NCBI GenBank assembly: GCA_030750975.1
Contig: JASMHC010000009.1
Coordinates: 62,001-126,000, forward strand
Direction: 5' to 3'
DNA: 64,000 nucleotides
Source of the DNA: Paracoccaceae bacterium
Lineage (GTDB): Bacteria; Pseudomonadota; Alphaproteobacteria; Rhodobacterales; Rhodobacteraceae
The notes under the pieces: model-generated
The model's database searches: none
What the model was told of the DNA's origin: nothing
Seen by the model: only the letters and a program-made list of their open reading frames with translations
Program-made: the position numbers and the translations under genes
Shown: positions 9,072 to 16,877 of the stretch, piece by piece
Numbering within the stretch: position 1 is the stretch's first letter
Layout of the letters: every line of letters begins with the position of its first letter

Positions 9072-9824
9072 CTACTTCGCCGTCGGGAAGAACTGCGAAA
9101 TTTTCGACAGGTTCTTCCAGGCGATTGTTCCGGCGCCGCCAATGCCATTTTTTCTGAGCGCGCGCCTGTCCTCACCCGTCTTCTCCACGATCCTGGCCAG
9201 GTTTCGGTTGCTGACGCCCCCAACGCGCATCTTGTAGAGCACCTCGGGGATGAAGACCGTCCTGGCCGTGGTCTGTGAAAAGAAGCGCAGGATGAAGTCG
9301 TAATCCGCAGCGATGCGGAAACTGGTGTCAAATCCACCTAGGCGCTCATAGACGTGACGGCGGACATAGAGCGTGGGGTGCGCGGGCATCCAGCCGCGGC
9401 GCAGCTTGCGCGGGGTGAAGTCGCTGCCGACCCAGTGTCGGATCACGCGGGATGTGTCGTTTTGCGCTACATAGTCGAGGTTGCCAAAAACGGCCTCCAC
9501 GGCCGGGTCGGCGAATTCGGCCGCGATCCGTTCGACGACCTCGTTGTTGGCAAGGAAATCGTCACTGTGAACAAAACCAATCACCTCTCCAGTCGCCTTT
9601 TGTATGCCCTTGTTTAACGCGTCGTAAATCCCGCTGTCGGGTTCGCTGATCAGCACCATCCGGTTATGTGCGGCTCGGTTAATTGCCGCGAGGGATCCAT
9701 CGGTCGATTTGCCCTCCACGATGAGATGTTCCATCTCGCAATGTGATTGCGCTGCAACGCTTCCAATTGCCTCGCAAACAGTTGCCTCTGAATTAAAGAC
9801 AGCAGTGATGATTGAGACTTTCAA
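9072..9824 (-). CDS. Glycosyltransferase family 2
   Basis: 250 residues with a GT-A fold N-terminus, MKVSIITAVFNSEATVCEAI, then EHLIVEGKSTDGS, SEPDSGIYDALNKGI and the metal-binding stretch GFVHSDDFLANNE (DxD-like SDD). This order is typical of WcaA/WcaE-like GT2 enzymes that extend polysaccharide repeat units from nucleotide sugars. No membrane helix is seen. It is the first enzyme gene after the EPS-associated MarR regulator in the leftward operon. Donor and acceptor sugars cannot be inferred. Confidence 0.88.
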   Translation of the reverse strand: MKVSIITAVFNSEATVCEAIGSVAAQSHCEMEHLIVEGKSTDGSLAAINRAAHNRMVLISEPDSGIYDALNKGIQKATGEVIGFVHSDDFLANNEVVERIAAEFADPAVEAVFGNLDYVAQNDTSRVIRHWVGSDFTPRKLRRGWMPAHPTLYVRRHVYERLGGFDTSFRIAADYDFILRFFSQTTARTVFIPEVLYKMRVGGVSNRNLARIVEKTGEDRRALRKNGIGGAGTIAWKNLSKISQFFPTAK

Positions 9825-9921
9825 AGGCTTCGTCCAAGTATTTGAAAAGTATAATTATCCACGGTCGTCACTGCTTTCCCGCCATCAGGCAGCTTCTCGC
9901 CCTAATGCCTGATGGTGCAGA

Positions 9922-10290
9922 TCAGGGACGACCACCCACGGACACTTCCGCGTTGTCTTCAATTTCAGACTTTAGAGCGTCGATTTCCGACTTAAGGGCT
10001 TCGTATTCCTGTATTTTCCGAGCTAGGAAGCGACGTGTGATGGAGGCTTTATCTGCGAGGCCCTTGGGGGTCAAAATATAAGCATAACGCCGCTTATCCT
10101 CTGCCGCCGTAAAATTCCCCAGCTTCACCAGACCCTTCTCAATCAGGGCATTCAGTACATAATGAATGCCTCCCACGCTTACCCCGACCGCCTCAGCCAG
10201 CTCTCGCTGGGACATTTCCGGGTTTTCTTGCAGAAGCCGAAGCACGCGAAAATTCGTATCTTCCTGCAGCTTGGTGCGCTTACTGGTCAT
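9922..10290 (-). CDS. EPS-associated MarR-family transcriptional regulator
   Basis: 122 residues: a winged helix-turn-helix (FRVLRLLQENPEMSQRELAEAVGVSVGGIHYVL, residues ~13-48, then the wing DKRRYAYILTPKGL) followed by a coiled-coil tail (RRFLARKIQEYEALKSEIDALKSEIED). This combination is the EPS-associated MarR-like family often found at the head of exopolysaccharide clusters. It begins the leftward operon here; an AAGGAATT ribosome site precedes the ATG at 10290, and an ops-like motif lies 14-25 bp upstream. It probably controls the polysaccharide genes that follow. Confidence 0.88.
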   Translation of the reverse strand: MTSKRTKLQEDTNFRVLRLLQENPEMSQRELAEAVGVSVGGIHYVLNALIEKGLVKLGNFTAAEDKRRYAYILTPKGLADKASITRRFLARKIQEYEALKSEIDALKSEIEDNAEVSVGGRP

Positions 10291-10303
10291 TATGGAATTC
10301 CTT

Positions 10304-10315
10304 CAGGCTACCGCA
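10304..10315 (-). promoter_or_regulatory. ops-like element in EPS operon leader
   Basis: On the minus strand this reads TGCGGTAGCCTG, matching the enterobacterial ops element GGCGGTAGCGTG at 10 of 12 positions, in the correct orientation 14 bp upstream of the MarR start. In E. coli, RfaH is recruited at ops while RNA polymerase pauses. A NusG/RfaH-like gene is present 5.6 kb away. Short motif, so only suggestive. Confidence 0.35.
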
Positions 10316-10459
10316 CAAGGCCTGCCCGCAGGGCGCCTTGTTGGATGCAAAGGTGATGATGAGAATAGGTTCCGCATCGTTCGATTTCGAGCGATAGCAA
10401 GTGCTGTGGGCGCAAACAAGAGGAAAATTCAGCGACACAAGAAGTTTTCGTCAAATCGC

Positions 10460-10468
10460 GGGCGGTAG
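10460..10468 (+). repeat. Candidate left end repeat of recombinase element
   Basis: GGGCGGTAG, repeated in direct orientation at 14547-14555; the pair brackets the two ParB-like genes and the serine recombinase. A second direct repeat, TTCGAGCGATA, occurs at 10386-10396 and 14533-14543. Either could be the crossover region; both are short. Confidence 0.3.
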
Positions 10469-10740
10469 TCGATCTGCGAGTTTGGCGCTCAGACGTCGGC
10501 GGAGCCTTGCGTGGGTCGACGGCCGCGGCTGGAATTCATGCACACTTCCACGCCGTAGCCCTTGCGCTTAAGAAAGCTCTTAACTGAACGACTCTGTTAG
10601 CACAAGATCACATTATGAACCCGGTTGGGCGCCAACCCCGAGCGAGGCATGGCGATGGGTCCTCGGCACACGGGCACACGTCGATTTTGTGTCAGTCACT
10701 TTGCCAAATATTTTCAGAAGCTCATCCCGAGCCGGGCCAA

Positions 10741-11838
10741 TCACCCGAGTTGTCCGTCCATGTTCGGGTCCGACATAGCATCGTCGCCATCTTGCGACGG
10801 TTGGGCCTGCGCCGCCGAAGCGGTCCCGATCGGTCTTTCCTCGCGCTCAGCTTGTTCCACCGCCTCTTCCATGCTGACCGTATTCAGCACCAGTTCGAAC
10901 TGCTCGAGGATCTCTAACGCATGCCGCGCAACGTAGGACCGGACGGCCTCATTCTCCATCAGCTTTTTCAAGTATCCCTTGGCGACCACGAGGTTCAGCA
11001 GCTCAGACCCGTAGTTTTCCTCGGCATGTTTGTACTTTTCCTGCACCTGGCTCATTTCGCGCTCAAGCTTGACGATCTGTTCCAGCGGATCGCCTTTGGG
11101 CTGCTCCGGCTGCGGTGGCTTGTAGTCCGTGCGCTGTTCCGGCGGGGTCGCCTTCAGGAGAGCGTCCGCATGCGCGGCTGTGATCGTGTTTGCCACGATC
11201 ATCAGTTCCACCGCCTCAATCTGCCGAGCAGCTTTCATCTTACGCAGGTGCCGAGTCACATCCGGTGTGAACTGCTGGTCTTGCAATAGTTCCACCGCCT
11301 TGGGGCAGATCCCGTGCAGCAGGTTGATCCGGCTGTTGATGGTCGAGAGGTTCACGTTGAAGGCGCGCGCAAGCCGTTCTTTGCTGACGCCTTTGTCGAT
11401 GGCACGCCGCAGCATGTAATGCTCCTGCACGGTTGAGAGTCGGTTAACCCGGTGGTTGTAGGTGTAGGTCTCAAAATCCTTAGCGATCAGGCAGGGCGCG
11501 GTGTCTTGGCCGAGCTCTTTCAGGGCCAGCACTCGCAAGTTGCCGTCGAGGAGAAGAAATCCCGCCGTGTCCGGGTCTGGCTTGATCACTGACAGCGGCT
11601 CGATCAGGCCGATTTCTCGGATTGAGGACACGATCTGCTTGAATTTGCGCGTGGTCATCACGCCGTCCGGCACTTTTTTGGAGGGCATCAACTCCTCGAG
11701 TGGGATCTGGAAGGTTTCAAGATCAAACCCGAGGGTTAGGTTCAACGGGGCCTTGAGATAGGGCGCGTCGTCTTCGCCGGCGTCAGGCTCGGGAAAGGCG
11801 CCAGGGTAAAGCGGCTTCACTGTGCTGAGGTCATTCAT
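10741..11838 (-). CDS. ParB-like protein with RepB-type C-terminal region
   Basis: About 365 residues. Residues ~60-150 are a ParB N-terminal-like domain (IREIGLIEPLSVIKPDPD, LLLDGNLRVLALKELG), in which the usual GERR motif is reduced to GNLR. Next comes a helix-turn-helix (VSKERLARAFNVNLSTINSRINLL), then a RepB-like part and a charged coiled coil (EQIVKLEREMSQVQEKYKHAEENY). The start at 11838 follows an AAGGAACA site; the frame opens at 11871. It overlaps the second ParB-like gene at that gene's 3' end by no more than the spacing allows and forms one leftward unit with it and the recombinase. No ParA partner or plasmid replication gene is near, so a partition role is doubtful. Confidence 0.8.
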   Translation of the reverse strand: MNDLSTVKPLYPGAFPEPDAGEDDAPYLKAPLNLTLGFDLETFQIPLEELMPSKKVPDGVMTTRKFKQIVSSIREIGLIEPLSVIKPDPDTAGFLLLDGNLRVLALKELGQDTAPCLIAKDFETYTYNHRVNRLSTVQEHYMLRRAIDKGVSKERLARAFNVNLSTINSRINLLHGICPKAVELLQDQQFTPDVTRHLRKMKAARQIEAVELMIVANTITAAHADALLKATPPEQRTDYKPPQPEQPKGDPLEQIVKLEREMSQVQEKYKHAEENYGSELLNLVVAKGYLKKLMENEAVRSYVARHALEILEQFELVLNTVSMEEAVEQAEREERPIGTASAAQAQPSQDGDDAMSDPNMDGQLG

Positions 11839-11857
11839 GGGTTGTTCCTTTCGAGGA

Positions 11858-12739
11858 TTAGGCAGTTTCAATGCGGTCGGCGAGGTATTTTGGCAGGCTG
11901 TCGAGGCCTTCGGCGCGCAGGAGCGTCACGAAATGCTCGTCGGCAAAGAGGCGTTTCAACCCCTGAATCACCAAGAGCAGTTGCTGATGGGCGTGATCGG
12001 CTTTCAGCATCAGCTTGTGCTGGCGGGCCACCTCGCGCTGGTAGGTCTTAACCAGCGAATGTGCCGAGTTCGGCAACTTCGGGCGATCACCACCGGTCTT
12101 GGGACCCTTTTCTCTGCGCTTCTCGATCAGCCGCTTGGCATCCGTGATCTGGTGACCCTTCAGCTGTCCGGTCTTGTACGCCTCTTCCAGCATGTCACCG
12201 AGGTTTTCATCGTCGTGCTTGGCGCGTGCGATTTCGAGGGCGGTGGTCAGCGGAATGGTCCCGTTTTGCACCGCCTCGATCAGACGCTCCTCACCCTTTT
12301 CCAGCAGAAAGACGATGTCCCGCACGTATTTCTCGGAAAGCCCTGTGCGGGTAATGATGTCGTCGATGGTGTAATCCCGCGCCAGCAACAGCTCGATGTC
12401 GGCCAGGATCTCCAGCGGCCTGTGGCCCCGTCGGGCGATGTTTTCGGCGAGCGACATGATGAAGGCGTCTTCATCGGTCACATTGACGACCAGCGCCGGG
12501 ATGTGGCTTTCACCCAGCAGGCGGAAGGCATTCAGGCGGCCTTCGCCGCAAACCAGCAAATAGGCGGGCGCCCCATCCGCACCCTCGCGTTCGGTGACGG
12601 TGATTGGCTTTTTCAGGCCAATGGAGCGGATGTTTTCGACGATCTCCTCGAAGACCTTCATGTTGCGATCCCGGGAATTCAGGACCTCAATCCGGTCGAT
12701 GGGGACGAGCGTGACGCTCTCGGGTGTGTCAGTCATCAT
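11858..12739 (-). CDS. ParB/RepB-like DNA-binding protein
   Basis: 293 residues. The N-terminal half is a ParB-type domain: VTLVPIDRIEVLNSRDRN, IGLKKPITVTERE, LLVCGEGRLNAFRLLG (GEGR in place of GERR), IPALVVNVTDEDAFIMSLAENIARR. A helix-turn-helix follows (TIDDIITRTGLSEKYVRDIVFLL). The C-terminal half is basic and helical. It sits between the recombinase and the other ParB-like gene, all leftward. Two dissimilar ParB-like proteins beside a serine recombinase, without ParA, suggest roles in recombination or regulation of the element rather than in chromosome partition. Confidence 0.82.
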   Translation of the reverse strand: MMTDTPESVTLVPIDRIEVLNSRDRNMKVFEEIVENIRSIGLKKPITVTEREGADGAPAYLLVCGEGRLNAFRLLGESHIPALVVNVTDEDAFIMSLAENIARRGHRPLEILADIELLLARDYTIDDIITRTGLSEKYVRDIVFLLEKGEERLIEAVQNGTIPLTTALEIARAKHDDENLGDMLEEAYKTGQLKGHQITDAKRLIEKRREKGPKTGGDRPKLPNSAHSLVKTYQREVARQHKLMLKADHAHQQLLLVIQGLKRLFADEHFVTLLRAEGLDSLPKYLADRIETA

Positions 12740-12808
12740 GGATGTGGTTTCCTTCTTTGATGTAATTGTTCATGTTTTGTGCTTTTGTTGGTTTCCATAA
12801 ACCCGCCC

Positions 12809-14410
12809 TCATCCCCATTTCCGGCGAATGCCGACCCGTTCGGCCATGCCGTAAAAGAAGCCGAGGTCCTCAAACCGGAAGGCTTCAAAGGCGATGCTAG
12901 TACGGTTGCAGAGGCGGATTTCCTGCCGGGGCAGATCGAGCCAGGGCAGCAGGTAGTAATCGAGCTCCTCGCGGTTGTCGGGATCGAGACGCACCGCCAA
13001 CGTGACGTCAGCGTGATAGCGCATTGGATCAAACCGGATCCGCCAGCGCAGCCGTCCGTCGCCCTGAGGCTGGCAACGCGCTAGGACCAAGCTGACGACC
13101 ATTTCATCATTGATGGTCAGTAAGTCGGTCTTGGGATCACGCGCCACCGTGCCGCCTACCTCGGCAATCGCCGCCTCTGTTCGGGCGATGATCTCAGGGT
13201 GCATCCCGCGCAAGCGCTTGTTGAGCGCAATGCGCTCCTGATCCCGGTCGGAGCGATAGCCGATCATCTCGTAGGCCCGCGCAAGCGAGCCGAACCGGTT
13301 GCGATAGGCCGAGGACGATGGCATGTCCGGCGTCTGATCGATCAGCACTCCGGAAAGTTGGCCCGCGTCCGCGTAAAGCCGTTTCAGGTGATCTAGCAGT
13401 TCTTCGTCCGAAAGACGCGCGGACCGCGCCGTGATGATTTCCTGCGCGGTCAGGAAAAATTCGAGCGGCACAATCCCCTCAAAAGCACCTTCCTTGCGGA
13501 CCCACATGTCGGGTGGGTTTTCCACATGCAGCTTCTTCAGCTTGAAGGAGGAGCGGTTGTAAACGTTGTTGCCGATATATTTTTCGTTGGTCAGAACTGT
13601 GCGAACCGTTCCAGAATTCCATGGCCGGTCCAGATCGGTGGTCACGCCTTCCTCGTTCAGGCGGTCAGCAATCTCGCGGAAGGACAGGTCCTCCTCAATC
13701 AGCCAGCGATACATCTTGTTGACCCAGGCCACTTCCTCATCAGGCCCCGGCATCAGGATCACGCGATCGGTCTGCAGCGATTTGTGCTCACCACGCTTCA
13801 GCTCGCCCTTGATTTCACCACGCTCGTTCACAAGAACCCGGCGCAACCCAAACCCGGCCGCTCCGCCCTGACGGAAGCCCAACTCAATCAGGCGGCACTG
13901 GCCTGCAAAGACCTTGACCGAAAGCTCCCGGCTGTATTCCCCGGCCATGGCGCGTTTGACGCCTTTGACGATGGTTGAGACGGGTGAGCCATCGTTTTCG
14001 AACTGTTCGGCGCAATAGGCGACATTGATGCCGGCGCGCTTGCAGATGTATTCGTAATAGGCACTTTCGTCGGCGTCCTGGAAACGTCCCCAGCGGCTGA
14101 CGTCATAGACCAGGATCACGTTGAAATCGGCCGCGCCGGATTCCACATCTGCAATCAGCTGCTGCAGCGCCGCGCGCCCACCGATCGAGAGGCCGCTCTT
14201 GCCGTCATCGGCGTAGGTCTTGACGATCTCAATGCCGCGCTTCTCGGCATATTCGCGGATCTTGTCGGACTGGTTGTGGGTTGAATACTGCTGGTGCTCC
14301 GTCGACATGCGCACATATTGCGCCGCCCGAAACTCGGTAATCTCGCCACTCCCGTCCAACTCAGCCTCCGATCCATCCTCAAGTCGGTCGGACGTTTGCT
14401 CGGGCTGCAA
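12809..14410 (-). CDS. Large serine recombinase (resolvase/invertase family)
   Basis: 533 residues. The resolvase catalytic domain spans ~28-175 with the nucleophile in QYVRMSTEHQQYST, the DGKSGLSIGGR segment and ILVYDVSRWGR. A recombinase domain (GAAGFGLRRVLVNERGE, EDLSFREIADRLNEEGV, NSGTVRTVLTNEKYIGNNVYN) follows at ~190-310. I do not see the four cysteines of the zinc-ribbon found in many large serine integrases. The frame begins with TTG at 14410; there is no in-frame ATG before the catalytic region, so this or a nearby alternative codon must serve. It heads the leftward unit with the two ParB-like genes. Confidence 0.9.
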   Translation of the reverse strand: MQPEQTSDRLEDGSEAELDGSGEITEFRAAQYVRMSTEHQQYSTHNQSDKIREYAEKRGIEIVKTYADDGKSGLSIGGRAALQQLIADVESGAADFNVILVYDVSRWGRFQDADESAYYEYICKRAGINVAYCAEQFENDGSPVSTIVKGVKRAMAGEYSRELSVKVFAGQCRLIELGFRQGGAAGFGLRRVLVNERGEIKGELKRGEHKSLQTDRVILMPGPDEEVAWVNKMYRWLIEEDLSFREIADRLNEEGVTTDLDRPWNSGTVRTVLTNEKYIGNNVYNRSSFKLKKLHVENPPDMWVRKEGAFEGIVPLEFFLTAQEIITARSARLSDEELLDHLKRLYADAGQLSGVLIDQTPDMPSSSAYRNRFGSLARAYEMIGYRSDRDQERIALNKRLRGMHPEIIARTEAAIAEVGGTVARDPKTDLLTINDEMVVSLVLARCQPQGDGRLRWRIRFDPMRYHADVTLAVRLDPDNREELDYYLLPWLDLPRQEIRLCNRTSIAFEAFRFEDLGFFYGMAERVGIRRKWG

Positions 14411-14546
14411 AACGTATCAAGCTGATAGTGCTGGATTACCCCATTATATCAATGTTCTGAGGGTGGGGCGCGTCAGCATTTTCATCAAAATATCACATAC
14501 CTTCCGTAAAAGCTGACTTGCATCTGTTCAAGTTCGAGCGATATGT

Positions 14547-14555
14547 GGGCGGTAG
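14547..14555 (+). repeat. Candidate right end repeat of recombinase element
   Basis: GGGCGGTAG, direct copy of 10460-10468, 137 bp upstream of the recombinase start and 9 bp before the IS. It lies just inside the leader of the NusG/RfaH-like gene once the IS is removed, and it also resembles an ops core. Confidence 0.3.
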
Positions 14556-14559
14556 AGTT

Positions 14560-15931
14560 TTAACAGGCTGCTGAAAAAGTCCCGGAGTTGGACGGGGTTT
14601 TCCCCGGATGGAGCGGCTTAGTTGGGGGCCGGTCTGTTCTCGTGAACATGTGCCTCCCGCTGCGCCTTTTCGATTTCATGCGGCCAGCAACCGGGGCAAC
14701 CGGGCAAGATTGTTGGCAGCCATTGTCAGAATGAACCGGGATCTCACCCGTTCGACGCCGCGATAGACGGTTTGTGCCATGCCGCCGACGGTCTTGGCCC
14801 AGCCGAAGGCCTCCTCGATGCGCTTGCGATGTTTCAGCGACAGCCCGTAACCCTCGTGCCGGGTGGTGCGCCGGTCGATGGCCGAGTGCCGTGCCTTCTG
14901 CGCGACATGCGGGGTCACGCAGGCCTGCCGCAGTTCGGCGACGAAGCCGGCGGCGTCATAGCCCTTGTCCGCACCCAGCGTCAGCCGCCGGGTCGATCCG
15001 GGGGAGTGGCGGTGGATCATCTCCAGCGCCGCGCGTCGTTCGGCATGCCCGTCGGCCCGCGTCAGGTCGCCCTGCACGATCAGGCCCGAGCGGTTCTCCA
15101 TCAGGGCATGCCCCATGAAGCACAGTATCGCGCCGGTGCCGGGGGATTTCCTGTAGAGCCGGGCGTCCGGATCGGTGGTCGAGGCATGGCTGGCGTTCGA
15201 GCGCTTCTCGCCCCTGAAGTCGACCTCGGCGTTGCGGTTGCGGCGAGTGGAGCGGGGCATCGGGGCGGTCTCGGCTGCGGGCGTTTCGGGCTGGTTCCTG
15301 GCAGAAGTGTCAGCCGTGGGCGGATCGCCCGGCCCCGCATCGTCGGGCGGGCAGCCCTCCGCTTTCGGCTGGAAACTCTTTATCGAGGCCCAGGCCTTGA
15401 TCAACGTGCCGTCGACCGAGAAATGCTCGTCCGAAAGCAGCGGCGCCACCTCGCGATGGGCCAGGATCGCGGCCATCACCTTGCGTGACATCTCCGTCGT
15501 CAGCAGCCGGTCGCGGTTCTTGGTGAACACCGTGGGAACCCAGACCGGGTCGTCGATCCCGAGGCCAACGAACCAGCGAAACAGCAGGTTGTAGTGCATC
15601 TGCTCCATCAGCTGCCGCTCAGAGCGCACCGAGAACAGGATCTGCAGCAGGCTGGCCCGGATCAGTCGCTCCGGCGCGATCGAGGGGCGCCCGCAACCGG
15701 TGTAGAGCGCCTCGAACTCGGAATCCAGGCTGGCAAGCGCGTCATTCACCACCTGGCGGATCTTGCGCAAAGGATGCCGAGGCGGGATGCGCTCCTCCAG
15801 ATCGACATAGCTGAACAGCGATCCGCTCGTCTCGTCCGTCCCACGCATAATCACCCCCTGCGTTTCCCTCCAGAGGGTGAATCACGTTCTCAAAACCGTG
15901 TCGAGAGCCGACTTTTTCAGCAGCCTGTTAA
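14560..15931. mobile_element. IS5-type insertion sequence with TTAA target duplication
   Basis: The element proper runs from 14564 to 15927 (1364 bp). Both ends carry the same 18-bp terminal inverted repeat: CAGGCTGCTGAAAAAGTC on the left, and its complement at 15910-15927. A 4-bp TTAA flanks each side (14560-14563 and 15928-15931), fitting the YTAR target of the IS5 group. One transposase gene is carried leftward. The copy looks intact, so the insertion may be recent. Confidence 0.9.
14676..15848 (-). CDS. IS5-family transposase
   Basis: About 390 residues. The N-terminal DUF772-type region reads SLFSYVDLEERIPPRHPLR and SIAPERLIRASLLQILFSVRSERQLMEQ. The DDE core follows with FSVDGTLIKAWAS (first D), LGADKGYDAAGFV (second D) and the C-terminal KRIEEAFGWAKTVGG (E). 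The start ATG at 15848 follows an AGGGGGTG site; a GTG at 15854 is also open. The reading frame is unbroken and the key acidic residues are present, so it is probably active. Confidence 0.92.
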   Translation of the reverse strand: MRGTDETSGSLFSYVDLEERIPPRHPLRKIRQVVNDALASLDSEFEALYTGCGRPSIAPERLIRASLLQILFSVRSERQLMEQMHYNLLFRWFVGLGIDDPVWVPTVFTKNRDRLLTTEMSRKVMAAILAHREVAPLLSDEHFSVDGTLIKAWASIKSFQPKAEGCPPDDAGPGDPPTADTSARNQPETPAAETAPMPRSTRRNRNAEVDFRGEKRSNASHASTTDPDARLYRKSPGTGAILCFMGHALMENRSGLIVQGDLTRADGHAERRAALEMIHRHSPGSTRRLTLGADKGYDAAGFVAELRQACVTPHVAQKARHSAIDRRTTRHEGYGLSLKHRKRIEEAFGWAKTVGGMAQTVYRGVERVRSRFILTMAANNLARLPRLLAA

Positions 15932-15943
15932 TGAGGTTGCAAG

Positions 15944-16456
15944 ATGACATTCCACGATCGCGGCACCAGCTGGTTTTTAGCGCAGCTGAAACCGAACTGC
16001 GCCAACATCGCGGATAAGAACCTCAAGCGCCAGGGCTTCAAGACCTTCCTGCCAATGGAAGAGGAAACGCGGCAGCGGAACGGCAAATTCGTCACTGCAA
16101 TGCGACCCCTATTTCCCGGTTACATCTTCGTGGCCTTCGATGTGGCCCGCGGGTTCTGGCGCACGGTCAACTCGACCTACGGCATCACGCGGCTGGTGAG
16201 CTTCGGCAAGGAGCCAACGGCGGTGCCGCTGGATCTGGTTTCGCAGCTGATGCTGCGCTGCGATGCGAAGGGCAAATTGCTGCCGCCGAAGCTCTTGAAG
16301 CCCGGCGATCATGTGACCCTGACCAAGGGGCCCTTTGCCAATTTCGTGGCAGAGGTCGAAAAGATCGCGCCAGACCGGCGCGTCTGGGTCCTGATGGAGA
16401 TAATGGGTGCTCAGACGAGGGTTGCGGTCGGAGCCGATCAGCTGCGGGCGGTTTGA
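15944..16456 (+). CDS. NusG/RfaH-like transcription antitermination factor
   Basis: 170 residues. The NGN domain (SWFLAQLKPNCANIADKNLKRQGFKTFLP, then PLFPGYIFVAFD) is followed by a KOW-like C-terminal domain (LKPGDHVTLTKGPFANFVAEV). This is the specialised NusG-paralogue architecture of RfaH/LoaP/UpxY proteins, which bind elongating RNA polymerase and help it through long polysaccharide operons. It lies beside the polysaccharide locus, divergent from it apart from the inserted elements. The ATG has a GAGG site 10 bp upstream. The IS ends 16 bp before the start, so its native promoter has been separated from it. Confidence 0.88.
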   Translation: MTFHDRGTSWFLAQLKPNCANIADKNLKRQGFKTFLPMEEETRQRNGKFVTAMRPLFPGYIFVAFDVARGFWRTVNSTYGITRLVSFGKEPTAVPLDLVSQLMLRCDAKGKLLPPKLLKPGDHVTLTKGPFANFVAEVEKIAPDRRVWVLMEIMGAQTRVAVGADQLRAV

Positions 16457-16493
16457 ACCATAACGCCTGCGCTGCCAGTGCGTGGGTCAATCG

Positions 16494-16510
16494 TTGTAAA
16501 TCATTGATGC
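16494..16510 (+). repeat. Left inverted repeat flanking the two-gene module
   Basis: TTGTAAATCATTGATGC; the complement (with one A fewer) is at 17429-17444. The pair encloses the small two-gene module and its hairpin. Confidence 0.4.
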
Positions 16511-16557
16511 AGCGTCTAAATTTTCAGCGTCGCCGGAGTGTGAGCAAGTTCCTGTTC

Positions 16558-16581
16558 GCGACAACGATATATGGTTGTCGC
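16558..16581. promoter_or_regulatory. Palindromic operator candidate
   Basis: GCGACAAC and GTTGTCGC form a perfect 8-bp inverted repeat with an 8-bp spacer, ending directly against a TTGACA -35 box. A further TTGACAAC half-site overlaps that box. The position suits repression by the helix-turn-helix protein encoded by the second gene downstream. Confidence 0.5.
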
Positions 16582-16610
16582 TTGACAACCTTGCTGCATG
16601 GGATTAGATA
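16582..16610 (+). promoter_or_regulatory. Sigma-70-like promoter
   Basis: TTGACA (16582-16587) and TAGATA (16605-16610) with an ideal 17-bp spacer. The -10 box touches the proposed ATG at 16611, so the message would start inside the first codons; either the true start is further downstream or another promoter is used. Confidence 0.45.
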
Positions 16611-16877
16611 ATGGCGCGAACCAAACACCCATCAAAGGACATCGAAAGCGCTTTGCAAGAGCTGGAGGCCTTGGGCTGGAGTGTCGAGGAAGCCAAAGGG
16701 CGTAGCGCACATTCATGGGGATATGTCTTGTGTCCGGCCAATGCGGGAAATGCATGTCGGTCTGGAGTGTTTTGCCGGATGTCGGTTTGGAGCACGCCCA
16801 GGAACCCGCGCAACCATGCACGTGAGCTGATCCGGAAGGCCTCTGGATGCGTGATGAAGGAGAATGATGATGGCTAA
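16611..16877 (+). CDS. Small conserved hypothetical protein, possible toxin partner
   Basis: 88 residues: TKHPSKDIESALQELEALGW, then SAHSWGYVLCP, a cysteine-containing middle (C41, C49, C55 region) and VWSTPRNPRNHARELIRKAS. I recognise this as a family of short conserved proteins but know no function for it. The layout (helix, SHxWG, strand, basic NPRNHA helix) loosely recalls HicA-like small RNases, which is only an analogy. It overlaps the next gene, a DNA-binding protein, by 8 bp. The start at 16611 abuts a promoter -10 box and has no ribosome site, so the N-terminus is uncertain. Confidence 0.65.
   Translation: MARTKHPSKDIESALQELEALGWSVEEAKGRSAHSWGYVLCPANAGNACRSGVFCRMSVWSTPRNPRNHARELIRKASGCVMKENDDG

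Larger units (their letters stand above)
10291..10740. other. Intergenic region between polysaccharide operon and ParB gene
   Basis: 450 bp without a convincing gene. It holds the EPS operon leader with the ops-like motif (10304-10315), a TTCGAGCGATA repeat (10386-10396) and a GGGCGGTAG repeat (10460-10468), both of which recur just upstream of the IS at 14533-14555. It probably contains the promoter of the leftward EPS operon and the left end of the inserted recombinase element. Confidence 0.5.
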
